Translations under genes and position numbers: made by a program
Assembly (NCBI RefSeq): GCF_021391495.1
Contig: NZ_CP090063.1
Location: 3,844,001 to 3,908,000, forward strand
From: Amycolatopsis acidiphila
Lineage (GTDB): Bacteria > Actinomycetota > Actinomycetes > Mycobacteriales > Pseudonocardiaceae
Direction of reading: 5' to 3'
DNA length: 64,000 nucleotides
Part shown: piece by piece, positions 53,246-60,325 of the stretch
Layout of the letters: each line of letters opens with the position of its first letter
How positions within the stretch are numbered: the stretch's first letter is position 1
The notes under the pieces: model-generated
What the model was told of the DNA's origin: nothing
What the model saw: only the letters and a program-made list of their open reading frames with translations
The model's database searches: none

Positions 53246-53894
53246 GCAGGACCTTCAGCAGCTCGGCCGTCCCGTCACGCAGCACGTTGTGGCGGGTCTC
53301 CAGCTCGTGCACGGTCCACTGTGGATCGCCCCGGAGTCGCTGGTAGGTCGGGGTGAACGGTGACTCGCCGTCCCAGAGTTTCGCGTACACGTAGTCGCGG
53401 CGGTAGCGGCTCAGGTCGCCGCTGAGCCGGATGCGCTGCAGCAGCGTCGCCAGCGGATGCGGGGTCGCCCGCGCGTCGAAGAACGGCAGCGGCGGCATTT
53501 CGTACCCGTTCTCCCCCACGCTCAGATACCACTCGCGCTGCTCGTCGTTCGTCAGCGTCCAGCACGAGTCGCCGTCATCCGGGACGAACGCGTCGACGTA
53601 GACGAGGGAGTCGACGCGCTCGGGCGCGCGGTCGGCGACACCGCTGATCACCATGCCCCCGTAGCTGTGCCCCACGAGTACGGCGTCGTCGATCTGTTCG
53701 TACTCCAGGACGGCCAGCACGTCGCGGACGTGGGTGTCGAGGTTGATGCCCGCACACGCCGGATGCCGCCGCTCCCCCAGGCCGGTGAGGGTGAGCGGGT
53801 AGGCCCGGTGCCCGGCCCGGCGGAGGTCTTCGGCGAGCGGTTCGTACCACCAGCCGCCGTGGCAGGCGCCGGGGACGAGGACGAAGGTGGCCAT
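53202..53894 (-). CDS. Alpha/beta hydrolase
   Basis: A 230-residue alpha/beta hydrolase of the plant-esterase-like (MES/hydroxynitrile lyase) branch: FVLVPGACHGGWWYEPLAEDLRRAGH opens it, AVLVGHSYGGMVI holds the nucleophile Ser near residue 85, VYVDAFVPDDG follows, and the catalytic His lies toward the C-terminus (VHELETRHN). It would cleave an ester or amide. It overlaps the convergent ABC gene and lies 1 bp upstream of the NTF2-like gene's end, so the two minus-strand genes are likely one operon. Confidence 0.88.
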   Translation of the reverse strand: MATFVLVPGACHGGWWYEPLAEDLRRAGHRAYPLTLTGLGERRHPACAGINLDTHVRDVLAVLEYEQIDDAVLVGHSYGGMVISGVADRAPERVDSLVYVDAFVPDDGDSCWTLTNDEQREWYLSVGENGYEMPPLPFFDARATPHPLATLLQRIRLSGDLSRYRRDYVYAKLWDGESPFTPTYQRLRGDPQWTVHELETRHNVLRDGTAELLKVLLSDRRARPSDRPRG

Positions 53895-53895
53895 T

Positions 53896-54243
53896 TCAGG
53901 CCCCCGTGGTCTCGGGCCGGTCGATGACGCGCAGCCAGCTGCCGTCGGGCTGACGCCGGGCGAGCTGGACGCGGCCGCCGGTGCCGTCGGCCGGGCGAGT
54001 GGCGGTCAAGGCCAGGTCGCCGTGGCGCAGGGTGGGCAGGGGGTCTTCGAGCTGAAACCGCGGCACCTGCCGCAGCATCTGCTCGAAGACGCCGAGGATC
54101 GCGTCGCGGCCGACGGTCTGCGAGCCGGGCGGATACGCGAGGACGGCGTCGGGCTCGTACAGCTCGGCGAGGCCTTTCGCGTCGCGGGCGTTGGCCCGCT
54201 CGACGAAGAGGCGGGCGAGGTCTTCGGGTTCGTATGCGCTCAT
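53896..54243 (-). CDS. NTF2-like (SnoaL/DUF4440) protein
   Basis: A 115-residue cone-fold protein: PEDLARLFVERANARDAKGLAELYEPDAVLAYPPG, then GRDAILGVFEQML, and strands LALTATRPADG and GRVQLARRQPDGSWLRVIDRP. Family members are small isomerases, hydrolases or binding proteins. It is divergent from a LysR regulator 70 bp away, a classic LysR target arrangement, and co-directional with the hydrolase. Confidence 0.82.
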   Translation of the reverse strand: MSAYEPEDLARLFVERANARDAKGLAELYEPDAVLAYPPGSQTVGRDAILGVFEQMLRQVPRFQLEDPLPTLRHGDLALTATRPADGTGGRVQLARRQPDGSWLRVIDRPETTGA

Positions 54244-54313
54244 GGGTCCAGGTTGCGCCGGGTCGCGCCAGAAGCCCAAGAGCTGGTTCTGCTGGTTGTT
54301 AGAATCGTTGGTT
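54244..54313. promoter_or_regulatory. LysR/NTF2 divergent control region
   Basis: The 70-bp gap contains an AT-rich repeat, TTGTTAGAATCGTTGGTTATG overlapping the LysR start, where two GTT/TTG half-sites could serve as a LysR T-N11-A type site. Weak evidence; location is the main argument. Confidence 0.35.
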
Positions 54314-55192
54314 ATGGAACTGCGTCAGCTCGAGTACTTCGTGACGGTCGCCGAGGAGGGCAGCTTCACCCGGGCGGCGGAGAAGGTGCACGTGGCGCAG
54401 CCCGGGGTGAGCGCGCAGATCCGGCGCCTGGAGCGGGAGCTCGGCCAGGAACTGCTGGACCGCTCGGGGCGGACGGTGCGGCTGACCGACGTCGGCGCCG
54501 CGGTACTGCCCTACGCCCGGGCCGCGCTCGCCGCGGTGGCCGGCGCGCGGCTAGCGGTGGACGAGCTGACCGGGCTGCTGCGCGGGCGCGTGGCGGTGGG
54601 CATGGTGACCTCGCACAACGTCGATCTGCCCGGACTCCTGGCGCGGTTCCACCAGGACCATCCGGCCGTGGAGATCACGCTCGCCGAGGGCAACTCCGAC
54701 GATTTGGTCGAGTCGCTGCGTGACGGGCGGCTCGATGGCGCGATCGTCTCCCTCGGCGCGACTCCCCCGCCCGACCTGGACCATCTCGTCGTGACCGACG
54801 AGGCGATCGCGGCCGCCGTCGCGGTGGACCACGAGCTGGCGGGGCGCCCGGAGATCCCGCTCGGGCAGTTGCGGGAGCACCCGCTGATCAGCCTGCCGCC
54901 GGGCACCGGGATCCGGTCGCATCTGGACGCCGCGTGCGCGCGGGCCGGGTTCGCGCCGAAGATCGCGTTCGAGGCGAGTCAGCCGGTGATGCTCGCCCAG
55001 CTCGCCGGGCGGGGGCTGGGGGTGGCGATCCTGCCCGACTCGCTCGCGAGAAACCGCGCCGACCTGCATCCGCTGACGATCGTGCGGCCCGGCCTACGCG
55101 GGCAGCTCGTCTTCGCGTGGCGGTCCGGCGGGCCCGTCAGCCCCGCTGCCCGCGCTCTCCTCGGCCGCGCGCGCCGCGAGTTCGGCGCGTAG
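54314..55192 (+). CDS. LysR-family transcriptional regulator
   Basis: A 292-residue LysR protein: HTH MELRQLEYFVTVAEEGSFTRAAEKVHVAQPGVSAQIRRLERELG (residues 1-45), linker helix, and a type 2 periplasmic-binding effector domain (GRVAVGMVTSH near 95; LAGRGLGVAILPDS near 235). It probably controls the divergent NTF2-hydrolase operon. Its last 99 bp overlap the convergent coiled-coil gene. Confidence 0.92.
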   Translation: MELRQLEYFVTVAEEGSFTRAAEKVHVAQPGVSAQIRRLERELGQELLDRSGRTVRLTDVGAAVLPYARAALAAVAGARLAVDELTGLLRGRVAVGMVTSHNVDLPGLLARFHQDHPAVEITLAEGNSDDLVESLRDGRLDGAIVSLGATPPPDLDHLVVTDEAIAAAVAVDHELAGRPEIPLGQLREHPLISLPPGTGIRSHLDAACARAGFAPKIAFEASQPVMLAQLAGRGLGVAILPDSLARNRADLHPLTIVRPGLRGQLVFAWRSGGPVSPAARALLGRARREFGA

Positions 55193-56128
55193 TTCCCGCA
55201 GCTCGTCCCGGCTGGCGGCGAGTGCGGTGTCGAGGCTGTCGGCGCGGGCTTCGGCGACCCGCCGGGCGGTGTGCTCCTCGGCGACGCGGGCCAGGGCCCG
55301 CTCGCGTTCGGTGCGCTGCAGGTCGGCGGAAGCGCGGGCATCGGCGGTCTCCTGGCGGGCGTGCTCGACGGAGCGTTCGGCGGCGCTCAGCTGGGCCCGG
55401 GCGGCGGCGAGGCGTTCGGCGAGCACGGCCAGTTCGGTGTTGCGTTCGCGCAGCTCGGCGCGGGCGCTCTCGAGGTCCTGGGCCAGCTCCGCACGCGCGG
55501 CACGCAGGTCGTCGAGCTGGGCGCGGGTGGCTCGCAGGCTCTCGGCGTGATCGTCGCGGGCCTGCTCGGCGGCGTGCCGTGCGGCTTCGGCCGCTCCCTT
55601 TGCGCGCTCGTGCTCGGCGACCTTCGCCCAGGCTTCCCGTGTCTCCCGGTCCGCGGTGGCGACGGCCTTCTCGGCGAGCTTCTCGGCTTCGACGCGGGTG
55701 GCGCGGTCATCTCGGGACTGGACGAGGGCCTGGTCGCGGGAGCGTTCTGCCTGGTCTGCGCGCTTTGCCGCCTCGTCGGCTTCGGCGCGGGCAGCCCTGG
55801 CGTCCTCCTCGGCCTGACGGACCTGGGCGAGCGCGCCCGTCTCGGCCTCGTCGAGTCGTCGCCGTAGTTCGGTGATCGCGTCCAGCAGCGGCTGCGTGAC
55901 CGGGCCGAGCGCCTCGGTGACCCGCCGCATCTCGATGAGCGGGTCCACCGTGATGGCGGTCTGCGCTGCGCGTCGCGTACGGGAGGCCGCGTCGGCGTGG
56001 GACTTGCAGCAGTAGGACGACGGACGGCCGCCCTTTCGCCGTCCGTGCTCGTCCACCGACGGCGGCGGCAGCGGATTGTCACAGCCGTCGAGGGCGCAGA
56101 TCTGGGTCTCGACCAGGGCGTTTTCCAT
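55094..56128 (-). CDS. Zinc-finger/coiled-coil protein (KfrA-like architecture)
   Basis: A ~344-residue protein. The N-terminal ~50 residues hold a C-x4-C ... CC-x2-H zinc motif (QICALDGCDNPLPPP, then GRPSSYCCKSHADAAS) with basic residues. From ~75 to ~325 the sequence is almost continuous heptad coiled coil rich in Ala, Arg and Glu. Plasmid KfrA and related partition or nucleoid-binding proteins have this DNA-binding head plus coiled-coil tail; the zinc head differs. It is divergent from a tyrosine recombinase 94 bp away, and the two probably work together or are co-regulated. Confidence 0.78.
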   Translation of the reverse strand: MENALVETQICALDGCDNPLPPPSVDEHGRRKGGRPSSYCCKSHADAASRTRRAAQTAITVDPLIEMRRVTEALGPVTQPLLDAITELRRRLDEAETGALAQVRQAEEDARAARAEADEAAKRADQAERSRDQALVQSRDDRATRVEAEKLAEKAVATADRETREAWAKVAEHERAKGAAEAARHAAEQARDDHAESLRATRAQLDDLRAARAELAQDLESARAELRERNTELAVLAERLAAARAQLSAAERSVEHARQETADARASADLQRTERERALARVAEEHTARRVAEARADSLDTALAASRDELRELRAELAARAAEESAGSGADGPAGPPREDELPA

Positions 56129-56135
56129 GCCTCTA

Positions 56136-56230
56136 GTTTCGCGTACGCGATAGTGAAACCAGTTGAGCGACACGCGTTACTGCTCAACATCGGCGAGATA
56201 GTGATCCGTGATAATCACAGTTATGACGGA
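56136..56230. promoter_or_regulatory. Divergent control region of recombinase and coiled-coil genes
   Basis: The gap contains the perfect palindrome TCGCGTACGCGA and, close to the recombinase start, GTGAT CC GTGAT A ATCAC, whose last part is a perfect inverted repeat. These AT/GC-balanced repeats look like operators for one or both proteins. The GATAAT-5-TTATG layout at 56210-56225 also mimics the inner arms of dif. Confidence 0.45.
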
Positions 56231-57317
56231 GCTTGCCCTGCGGGGAGACTCGGGAGGCCTCGCGGAGGCTGTGGAACTGTTGCCCGCTCTCCCGCCTGCC
56301 GACCCCGGGGACCGGTACGCGATTCGTCACGTGACGATGCTGTGGCTGAAGGCCGACAAGAGCGAGCACACCCAGCGCGCGTACTACGCCGACCTCGCGG
56401 CCTGGCTTTCGTGGTGCCGGCGGACGGGGCTGGACCCGCTGCAGGCGCGGCGGGCGGACGTGGACGCGTGGAAGCTGACCCTGACGGTCACCGGCCGCGA
56501 CGGCGTCCCGCGCCCGGCGGCCCCGTCGACGGTCGCGCGCACGCTGGCCGGGGTGTCGAGCTGGTACCGGTATCTGCAGTCCAACGACGTGACCGAGCGG
56601 AATCCGGTGGCGGCCGCAGGGCGCCCGAAGCGGGCCCGGACCTCTCCCCTGCCCGCGCTCGACGAGAAGGCGACGGCGAAGCTGCTCGACCACGTGGAGG
56701 ACCGGGCGCGCCGCAACGGGACGGAAGCGTCCTGGCGGGATGCCGCCCTGATCGCGCTGCTGTTCTACACCGGGCTGCGGGTCTCCGGCGTCACCGGCGC
56801 GACGATCGCCGACCTCGACAGCGATGCCGGGCACAGCATCCTGCGCTACACCGCCAAGGGCGGGCAGCGGGACCTCGTGCCGCTCGTAGCACCCGCCCTG
56901 CGCCCGCTGCGGCAGTACCTCACTGTGCGGGCCGAGCGGGAACAGCGAGACCTCGACGGGCTCGCGGGGCCGCTGCTCGCGACGACGCCGCACGCCTACG
57001 ACCGGGCGAAGCCGGGCGGGAAGCCGTTGCGGCAGCGGGATGTCTGGCAGACCCTGCGCAAGCTCGCGGCCGAGGCGGACATCCCCGGCGCGGCGAGCAT
57101 CAGCCCGCACACCGCCCGCCGCACCACCGGCACCCTGCTGCTGGCGCACGACGTGCCGGTGCAGAAGGTGCAGGACCTGCTGGGGCACGCCGACATCCGC
57201 ACGACGCGGGACCACTACGACGCGCATCGCCACAAGCTCGACAGCTCGCCGGTGCACACGCTGGCGCAGATCCTGGCGGACCGCCGCGGCGACCAGGGCC
57301 GGGCAGCAGGGACGTGA
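56223..57317 (+). CDS. Tyrosine recombinase/integrase
   Basis: A 364-residue tyrosine recombinase with a SAM-like N-terminal arm-core domain (KADKSEHTQRAYYADLAAWLSWC near 40-60). The catalytic set is complete: Arg in FYTGLRVSG, Lys in YTAKGGQRDLVP, H296/R299 in SPHTARR, H322 in LLGHADIRTT, and nucleophile Tyr332 in RDHYDAHRH. ATG 56223 is preferred; a GTG at 56208 also fits but lies within operator repeats. It resembles stand-alone XerC/D-like recombinases more than phage integrases. It lies 6 kb from the dif-like site. Confidence 0.9.
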   Translation: MTELALRGDSGGLAEAVELLPALPPADPGDRYAIRHVTMLWLKADKSEHTQRAYYADLAAWLSWCRRTGLDPLQARRADVDAWKLTLTVTGRDGVPRPAAPSTVARTLAGVSSWYRYLQSNDVTERNPVAAAGRPKRARTSPLPALDEKATAKLLDHVEDRARRNGTEASWRDAALIALLFYTGLRVSGVTGATIADLDSDAGHSILRYTAKGGQRDLVPLVAPALRPLRQYLTVRAEREQRDLDGLAGPLLATTPHAYDRAKPGGKPLRQRDVWQTLRKLAAEADIPGAASISPHTARRTTGTLLLAHDVPVQKVQDLLGHADIRTTRDHYDAHRHKLDSSPVHTLAQILADRRGDQGRAAGT

Positions 57318-57340
57318 GCGGCACCGGCGGCGAAAAGTTG

Positions 57341-57375
57341 CACTGCCACCGGCCAGGATGTGAATTACACTGCCA
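57341..57375 (+). repeat. CACTGCCA direct repeat after the recombinase
   Basis: CACTGCCA occurs at 57341-57348 and 57368-57375, 27 bp apart start to start, just past the recombinase stop and before the STAS gene, in an unusually AT-rich patch (GTGAATTACAC between). Possible recombinase arm or core sites, or part of a promoter. Weak evidence. Confidence 0.35.
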
Positions 57376-57452
57376 AGAACACGGTTAAGCCCGTAGCCGT
57401 CACTGAAGCCGTCTGATCCACCTCGTTCCCACGGGTGGAAGTTGGAGGCGCC

Positions 57453-57869
57453 GTGACCGCGGCAGATGCTTTCCAGGAGCAGCAGACGAGGTTGACCCTG
57501 CCCCGGCAGCGGCCTTCCGGTGAATCCGCCGAGCACGGCTTCGCGCCGCCGCTAAGGCTGCGCGTGCGTCGCCCGAGACCCCGCACCGCGGTGGTGCTCG
57601 TCCGCGGCGAGGTGGACGTGCTCACCGCACCCCGGCTCACCGAGCTGCTCGTGGCCAGGCTGCGCGGCACTTTGCGCACGCTGGTCGTCGATCTGTCCGA
57701 AGTGGACTTCCTCGGCGCCGCCGGGCTGTCGTCGCTGCTCTACGCGGATCTGCTCGCCCGGCACCGCGGCGTCACGATGCGGGTGGTGACCGGCGACAAC
57801 CGCTGGGCCATCCGGCCGCTGACCGTCACCGGGATCGGCGACCGGCTCAACCTGGACAGGACCCGCTGA
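57453..57869 (+). CDS. STAS-domain anti-sigma factor antagonist-like protein
   Basis: A 138-residue protein with a ~35-residue variable N-terminus and a STAS domain: TAVVLVRGEVDVLTAPRLTELLVARLRG and LVVDLSEVDFLGAAGLSSLLYADLLA. In classical antagonists the serine phosphorylated by the anti-sigma kinase sits in a D-S-S/T-G block; here that block reads GAAG, so the phosphosite is absent. It may be constitutively active or act by another mechanism. GTG 57453 follows a GGAGG ribosome site. Confidence 0.85.
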   Translation: MTAADAFQEQQTRLTLPRQRPSGESAEHGFAPPLRLRVRRPRPRTAVVLVRGEVDVLTAPRLTELLVARLRGTLRTLVVDLSEVDFLGAAGLSSLLYADLLARHRGVTMRVVTGDNRWAIRPLTVTGIGDRLNLDRTR

Positions 57870-58709
57870 TCAGGCCCAGAACCAGGCCAGGTCCGCCGCC
57901 TCGCGCAGACCCTGCTCGTAACCGGCCTTCGCGGCCGGTGCCCGCACCGCGGGGTCCAGCAGGTTCGGTCCCAATGCGGTCTTCGCGGATTCGTCGGGCC
58001 GCACGACGGCCACCCGGGCGCCGTCGGCGCGCAGCGTCGCGACCTGTTCGTCGAGGTCGGCCGGCTCGGGGATCTCCATGACCTGCAGGACCAGGACCCG
58101 CGTGCAGCCCAGGGCGAGGTCGGCGTTCTCGGCCGAGCGGATGCCGCCGTCGATGTAGCGGCGTTCGCCGATGGTCACCGGCGGCCAGGTGGCGGGCACG
58201 GCGCAGCTCGCCGCGACCGCGTCGACCAGGTCCACCCCCGATGTCCTGTCGAAGACCCGCTCCTCGCCGGAGTGTGCGTCGACCGCCACGATCCTCAGCT
58301 CGGCTTCGGGCCAGGAGTGCTTGGGCAGCCGGGCGGCGACCACGGCGCGCCGCTCGGGTTCGGGGATGGTGGGGGCTTCGAGGGCCAGCGCGCCCACCCG
58401 CCGCCGCGCGTCGAGCTTGCCGGTGGCGCCTGCGTAGGCGGAGCCGAACAGGTCCGTGATCGCGTCGCCGTCGAGGACCGCGGCGAGTTCGGGTGTCTGC
58501 AGCGCTGGGTCCACCTGCCGCTGGTACAGCTCCGGCAGCAGGACACCGCTGGTGACCTGTGCGGCGACCGTCGAGCCGGCGGAGGTGCCGACGAACAGGT
58601 CCGCGTCGAGCACTGAGCGGCCCGCTTCCGCCAGCCCCGTCAGATATCCCGTCTCCCAGGCGATTCCGGCTACGCCGCCGCCACCCAACACCACTCCGCG
58701 TCGCGTCAT
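57870..58709 (-). CDS. Patatin-like phospholipase
   Basis: A 279-residue patatin: GVVLGGGGVAGIAWETGYL supplies the Gly-rich oxyanion loop (residues ~5-15), DLFVGTSAGSTVAA the nucleophile Ser near 44, and RRYIDGGIRSAEN the catalytic Asp near 190. Such acyl hydrolases cleave phospholipids or other esters. It shares ATGA with the upstream zinc-ribbon gene and abuts the convergent STAS gene. ATG 58709 is fixed by the short N-terminus typical of the family. Confidence 0.9.
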   Translation of the reverse strand: MTRRGVVLGGGGVAGIAWETGYLTGLAEAGRSVLDADLFVGTSAGSTVAAQVTSGVLLPELYQRQVDPALQTPELAAVLDGDAITDLFGSAYAGATGKLDARRRVGALALEAPTIPEPERRAVVAARLPKHSWPEAELRIVAVDAHSGEERVFDRTSGVDLVDAVAASCAVPATWPPVTIGERRYIDGGIRSAENADLALGCTRVLVLQVMEIPEPADLDEQVATLRADGARVAVVRPDESAKTALGPNLLDPAVRAPAAKAGYEQGLREAADLAWFWA

Positions 58710-58876
58710 GATCGGGACAACCCGGTGCTCCCGACGACTATTCCGTCGATCTCGACCAGCCACTCCCCGCAGGCGCACCGGCGGTAGCCGACCCTGCCCT
58801 CGGCGGCGCGGTGGACCGAACCGGGCAGGAGCTCGGCGAGGGGGCAGCCGCAGTGCGGGCATCGCGAGTCCGTCAT
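58706..58876 (-). CDS. Small zinc-ribbon protein
   Basis: A 56-residue protein with two CxxC/CxC knuckles: DSRCPHCGCPLAEL and GYRRCACGEWLVEID. A zinc ribbon of this size may be an accessory to an enzyme or a nucleic-acid contact. Its stop overlaps the patatin start, so it is coupled to it. It is divergent from a CGNR-type protein gene. Confidence 0.72.
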   Translation of the reverse strand: MTDSRCPHCGCPLAELLPGSVHRAAEGRVGYRRCACGEWLVEIDGIVVGSTGLSRS

Positions 58877-58901
58877 GACGCCAGCATGGTGTAATGGTTC
58901 A

Positions 58902-59426
58902 GTGCACTTCAACCCTTACGGTGGTGCGGCGGCACAGGTAGCCGCCGCGCTGGTGAACCTGGGCCCGGCTCCGGCGGACGAACTGGCCCGGACGCTGCGC
59001 GCGAACGGCATGTCCGTCTCGTCGATCTCGGCCGAGGACGCGGCCGCGGTGGGCGAATGGGCACGCCGGCTGCGCGAGGTGTTCGCCGAGGCCGATCCGG
59101 ACCGCCGGGTCGACCTGGTCAACCAGCTGCTCGCCGACTCCGCCTGCCGCCCCTACGTCTCGCGGCACGACGGCAAGCCCGCGCACCTGCACTACGCGAG
59201 CGAGCACGCCGACGGCGCACAGCGGGTGCGGGCGTATACCGCCGGCGGGATCGCACACCTGCTGTGCGAGGCCCCTTCGCGAATGGGTGCGTGCGCAGGC
59301 GAGGACTGCTCGACCGTGTTCGTGGACACCTCCCGCAACGGGCGGCGGCGGTTCTGCTCGACCCGGTGCGCGACCCGGGTCCACGTCGCGGAGCACCGCC
59401 GGCGCGCGGCTACGCTTTCGGTATGA
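58902..59426 (+). CDS. CGNR zinc-finger (ABATE-type) protein
   Basis: A 174-residue protein: an N-terminal helical ABATE domain (NPYGGAAAQVAAALVNLGPAP, then EWARRLREVFAEADP) and a C-terminal CGNR-type zinc finger, ACAGEDCSTVFVDTSRNGRRRFCSTRCATRVHVAEHRRR, with C-x4-C-x18-C-x3-C spacing. These proteins are stress-linked putative transcription regulators. GTG 58902 is chosen since the domain starts there. Its stop overlaps the next gene's ATG. Confidence 0.85.
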   Translation: MHFNPYGGAAAQVAAALVNLGPAPADELARTLRANGMSVSSISAEDAAAVGEWARRLREVFAEADPDRRVDLVNQLLADSACRPYVSRHDGKPAHLHYASEHADGAQRVRAYTAGGIAHLLCEAPSRMGACAGEDCSTVFVDTSRNGRRRFCSTRCATRVHVAEHRRRAATLSV

Positions 59427-60184
59427 GCAAGTGCTTAGTTGCCCTCGGCGACTCGTTCACCGAAGGTGTCGGCGACCCCGATCCCGGCCGCCCGAACGGC
59501 GTCCGGGGCTGGGCCGACCGGCTCGCCGAGACCCTGGCCGCCCGTGAACCCGGCTTCCGCTACGCCAACCTCGCGATCCGGGGCAGGCTGCTGGGCCAGG
59601 TGCTCTCCGAGCAGCTGGAGCCCGCGCTGGCGATGGAGCCGGACCTGGTGACCCTGTACGCGGGCGGCAACGACCTGATGCGCCCGAAGGTGGACATCGA
59701 CGCGCTCGCCGAGGAGTACGACAAGGCGGTCGCCCGGCTGGCCGAGACCGGGGCGACCGTAGTGCTGTTCACCGGCGTCGACGGCGTCGAGGATCCCCTG
59801 TTCCGCAAGATGCGTGGCCGCACCGCGATCTACAACGAGCACGCCCGCGTCATCGCCGCCCGGCACGGCGCGCGCGTGGTGGACATGTGGGCGATGCGGC
59901 AGCTGCGGGACCGGCGGCTGTGGTCGGCCGACCGGCTGCACCTGAACTCGCTGGGCCACGCCGAGGTGGCCATCGCCGTGCTCGACGTGCTGGGCGTGCC
60001 GCACGAGCTGACCCCCGCAGCGCTCGGGCCGCGCCCGACCGTGCACCCCCGCCGGCAGCGGGCGGAGAACCTGCGGTGGGCCCGGGAGCACGCGCTGCCG
60101 TGGCTCCGGCGCCGCCTGCGCGGCGAGTCCTCCGGGGACACGGTCAGCGCGAAGCGTCCGGCCCTGGCGCCGGTCGAGTTCTAG
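59423..60184 (+). CDS. SGNH/GDSL hydrolase
   Basis: A 253-residue cytoplasmic-type SGNH hydrolase: block I CLVALGDSFTEGVGDP with Ser11, block II/III NLAIRGRLLGQVL and LYAGGNDLMRP, block V ADRLHLNSLGHAEVA with Asp and His. The basic C-terminal tail is poorly conserved. An esterase of unknown substrate. It overlaps the CGNR gene by 4 bp, so the pair is co-expressed. Confidence 0.9.
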   Translation: MSKCLVALGDSFTEGVGDPDPGRPNGVRGWADRLAETLAAREPGFRYANLAIRGRLLGQVLSEQLEPALAMEPDLVTLYAGGNDLMRPKVDIDALAEEYDKAVARLAETGATVVLFTGVDGVEDPLFRKMRGRTAIYNEHARVIAARHGARVVDMWAMRQLRDRRLWSADRLHLNSLGHAEVAIAVLDVLGVPHELTPAALGPRPTVHPRRQRAENLRWAREHALPWLRRRLRGESSGDTVSAKRPALAPVEF

Positions 60185-60252
60185 AGCACTGCCCCGCCGT
60201 TGATCGAAGGACCTGGTGGGAGCCGTCCCGGCGAAGATCGCGGAAAGTGGTT

Positions 60253-60269
60253 GTCCACCCGGGCTGGAC
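60253..60269. promoter_or_regulatory. Inverted repeat before the MHS transporter gene
   Basis: GTCCA-CCCGGGC-TGGAC, perfect 5-bp arms around a palindromic CCCGGG-containing centre, lies 57-73 bp upstream of the transporter ATG. Possibly an operator; no regulator gene is adjacent. Confidence 0.35.
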
Positions 60270-60325
60270 TTCGCCCGTTTTGTCAGCGAAGGTTTCCGGA
60301 AGAGTGATGCCGGTCACTGGAGGCC

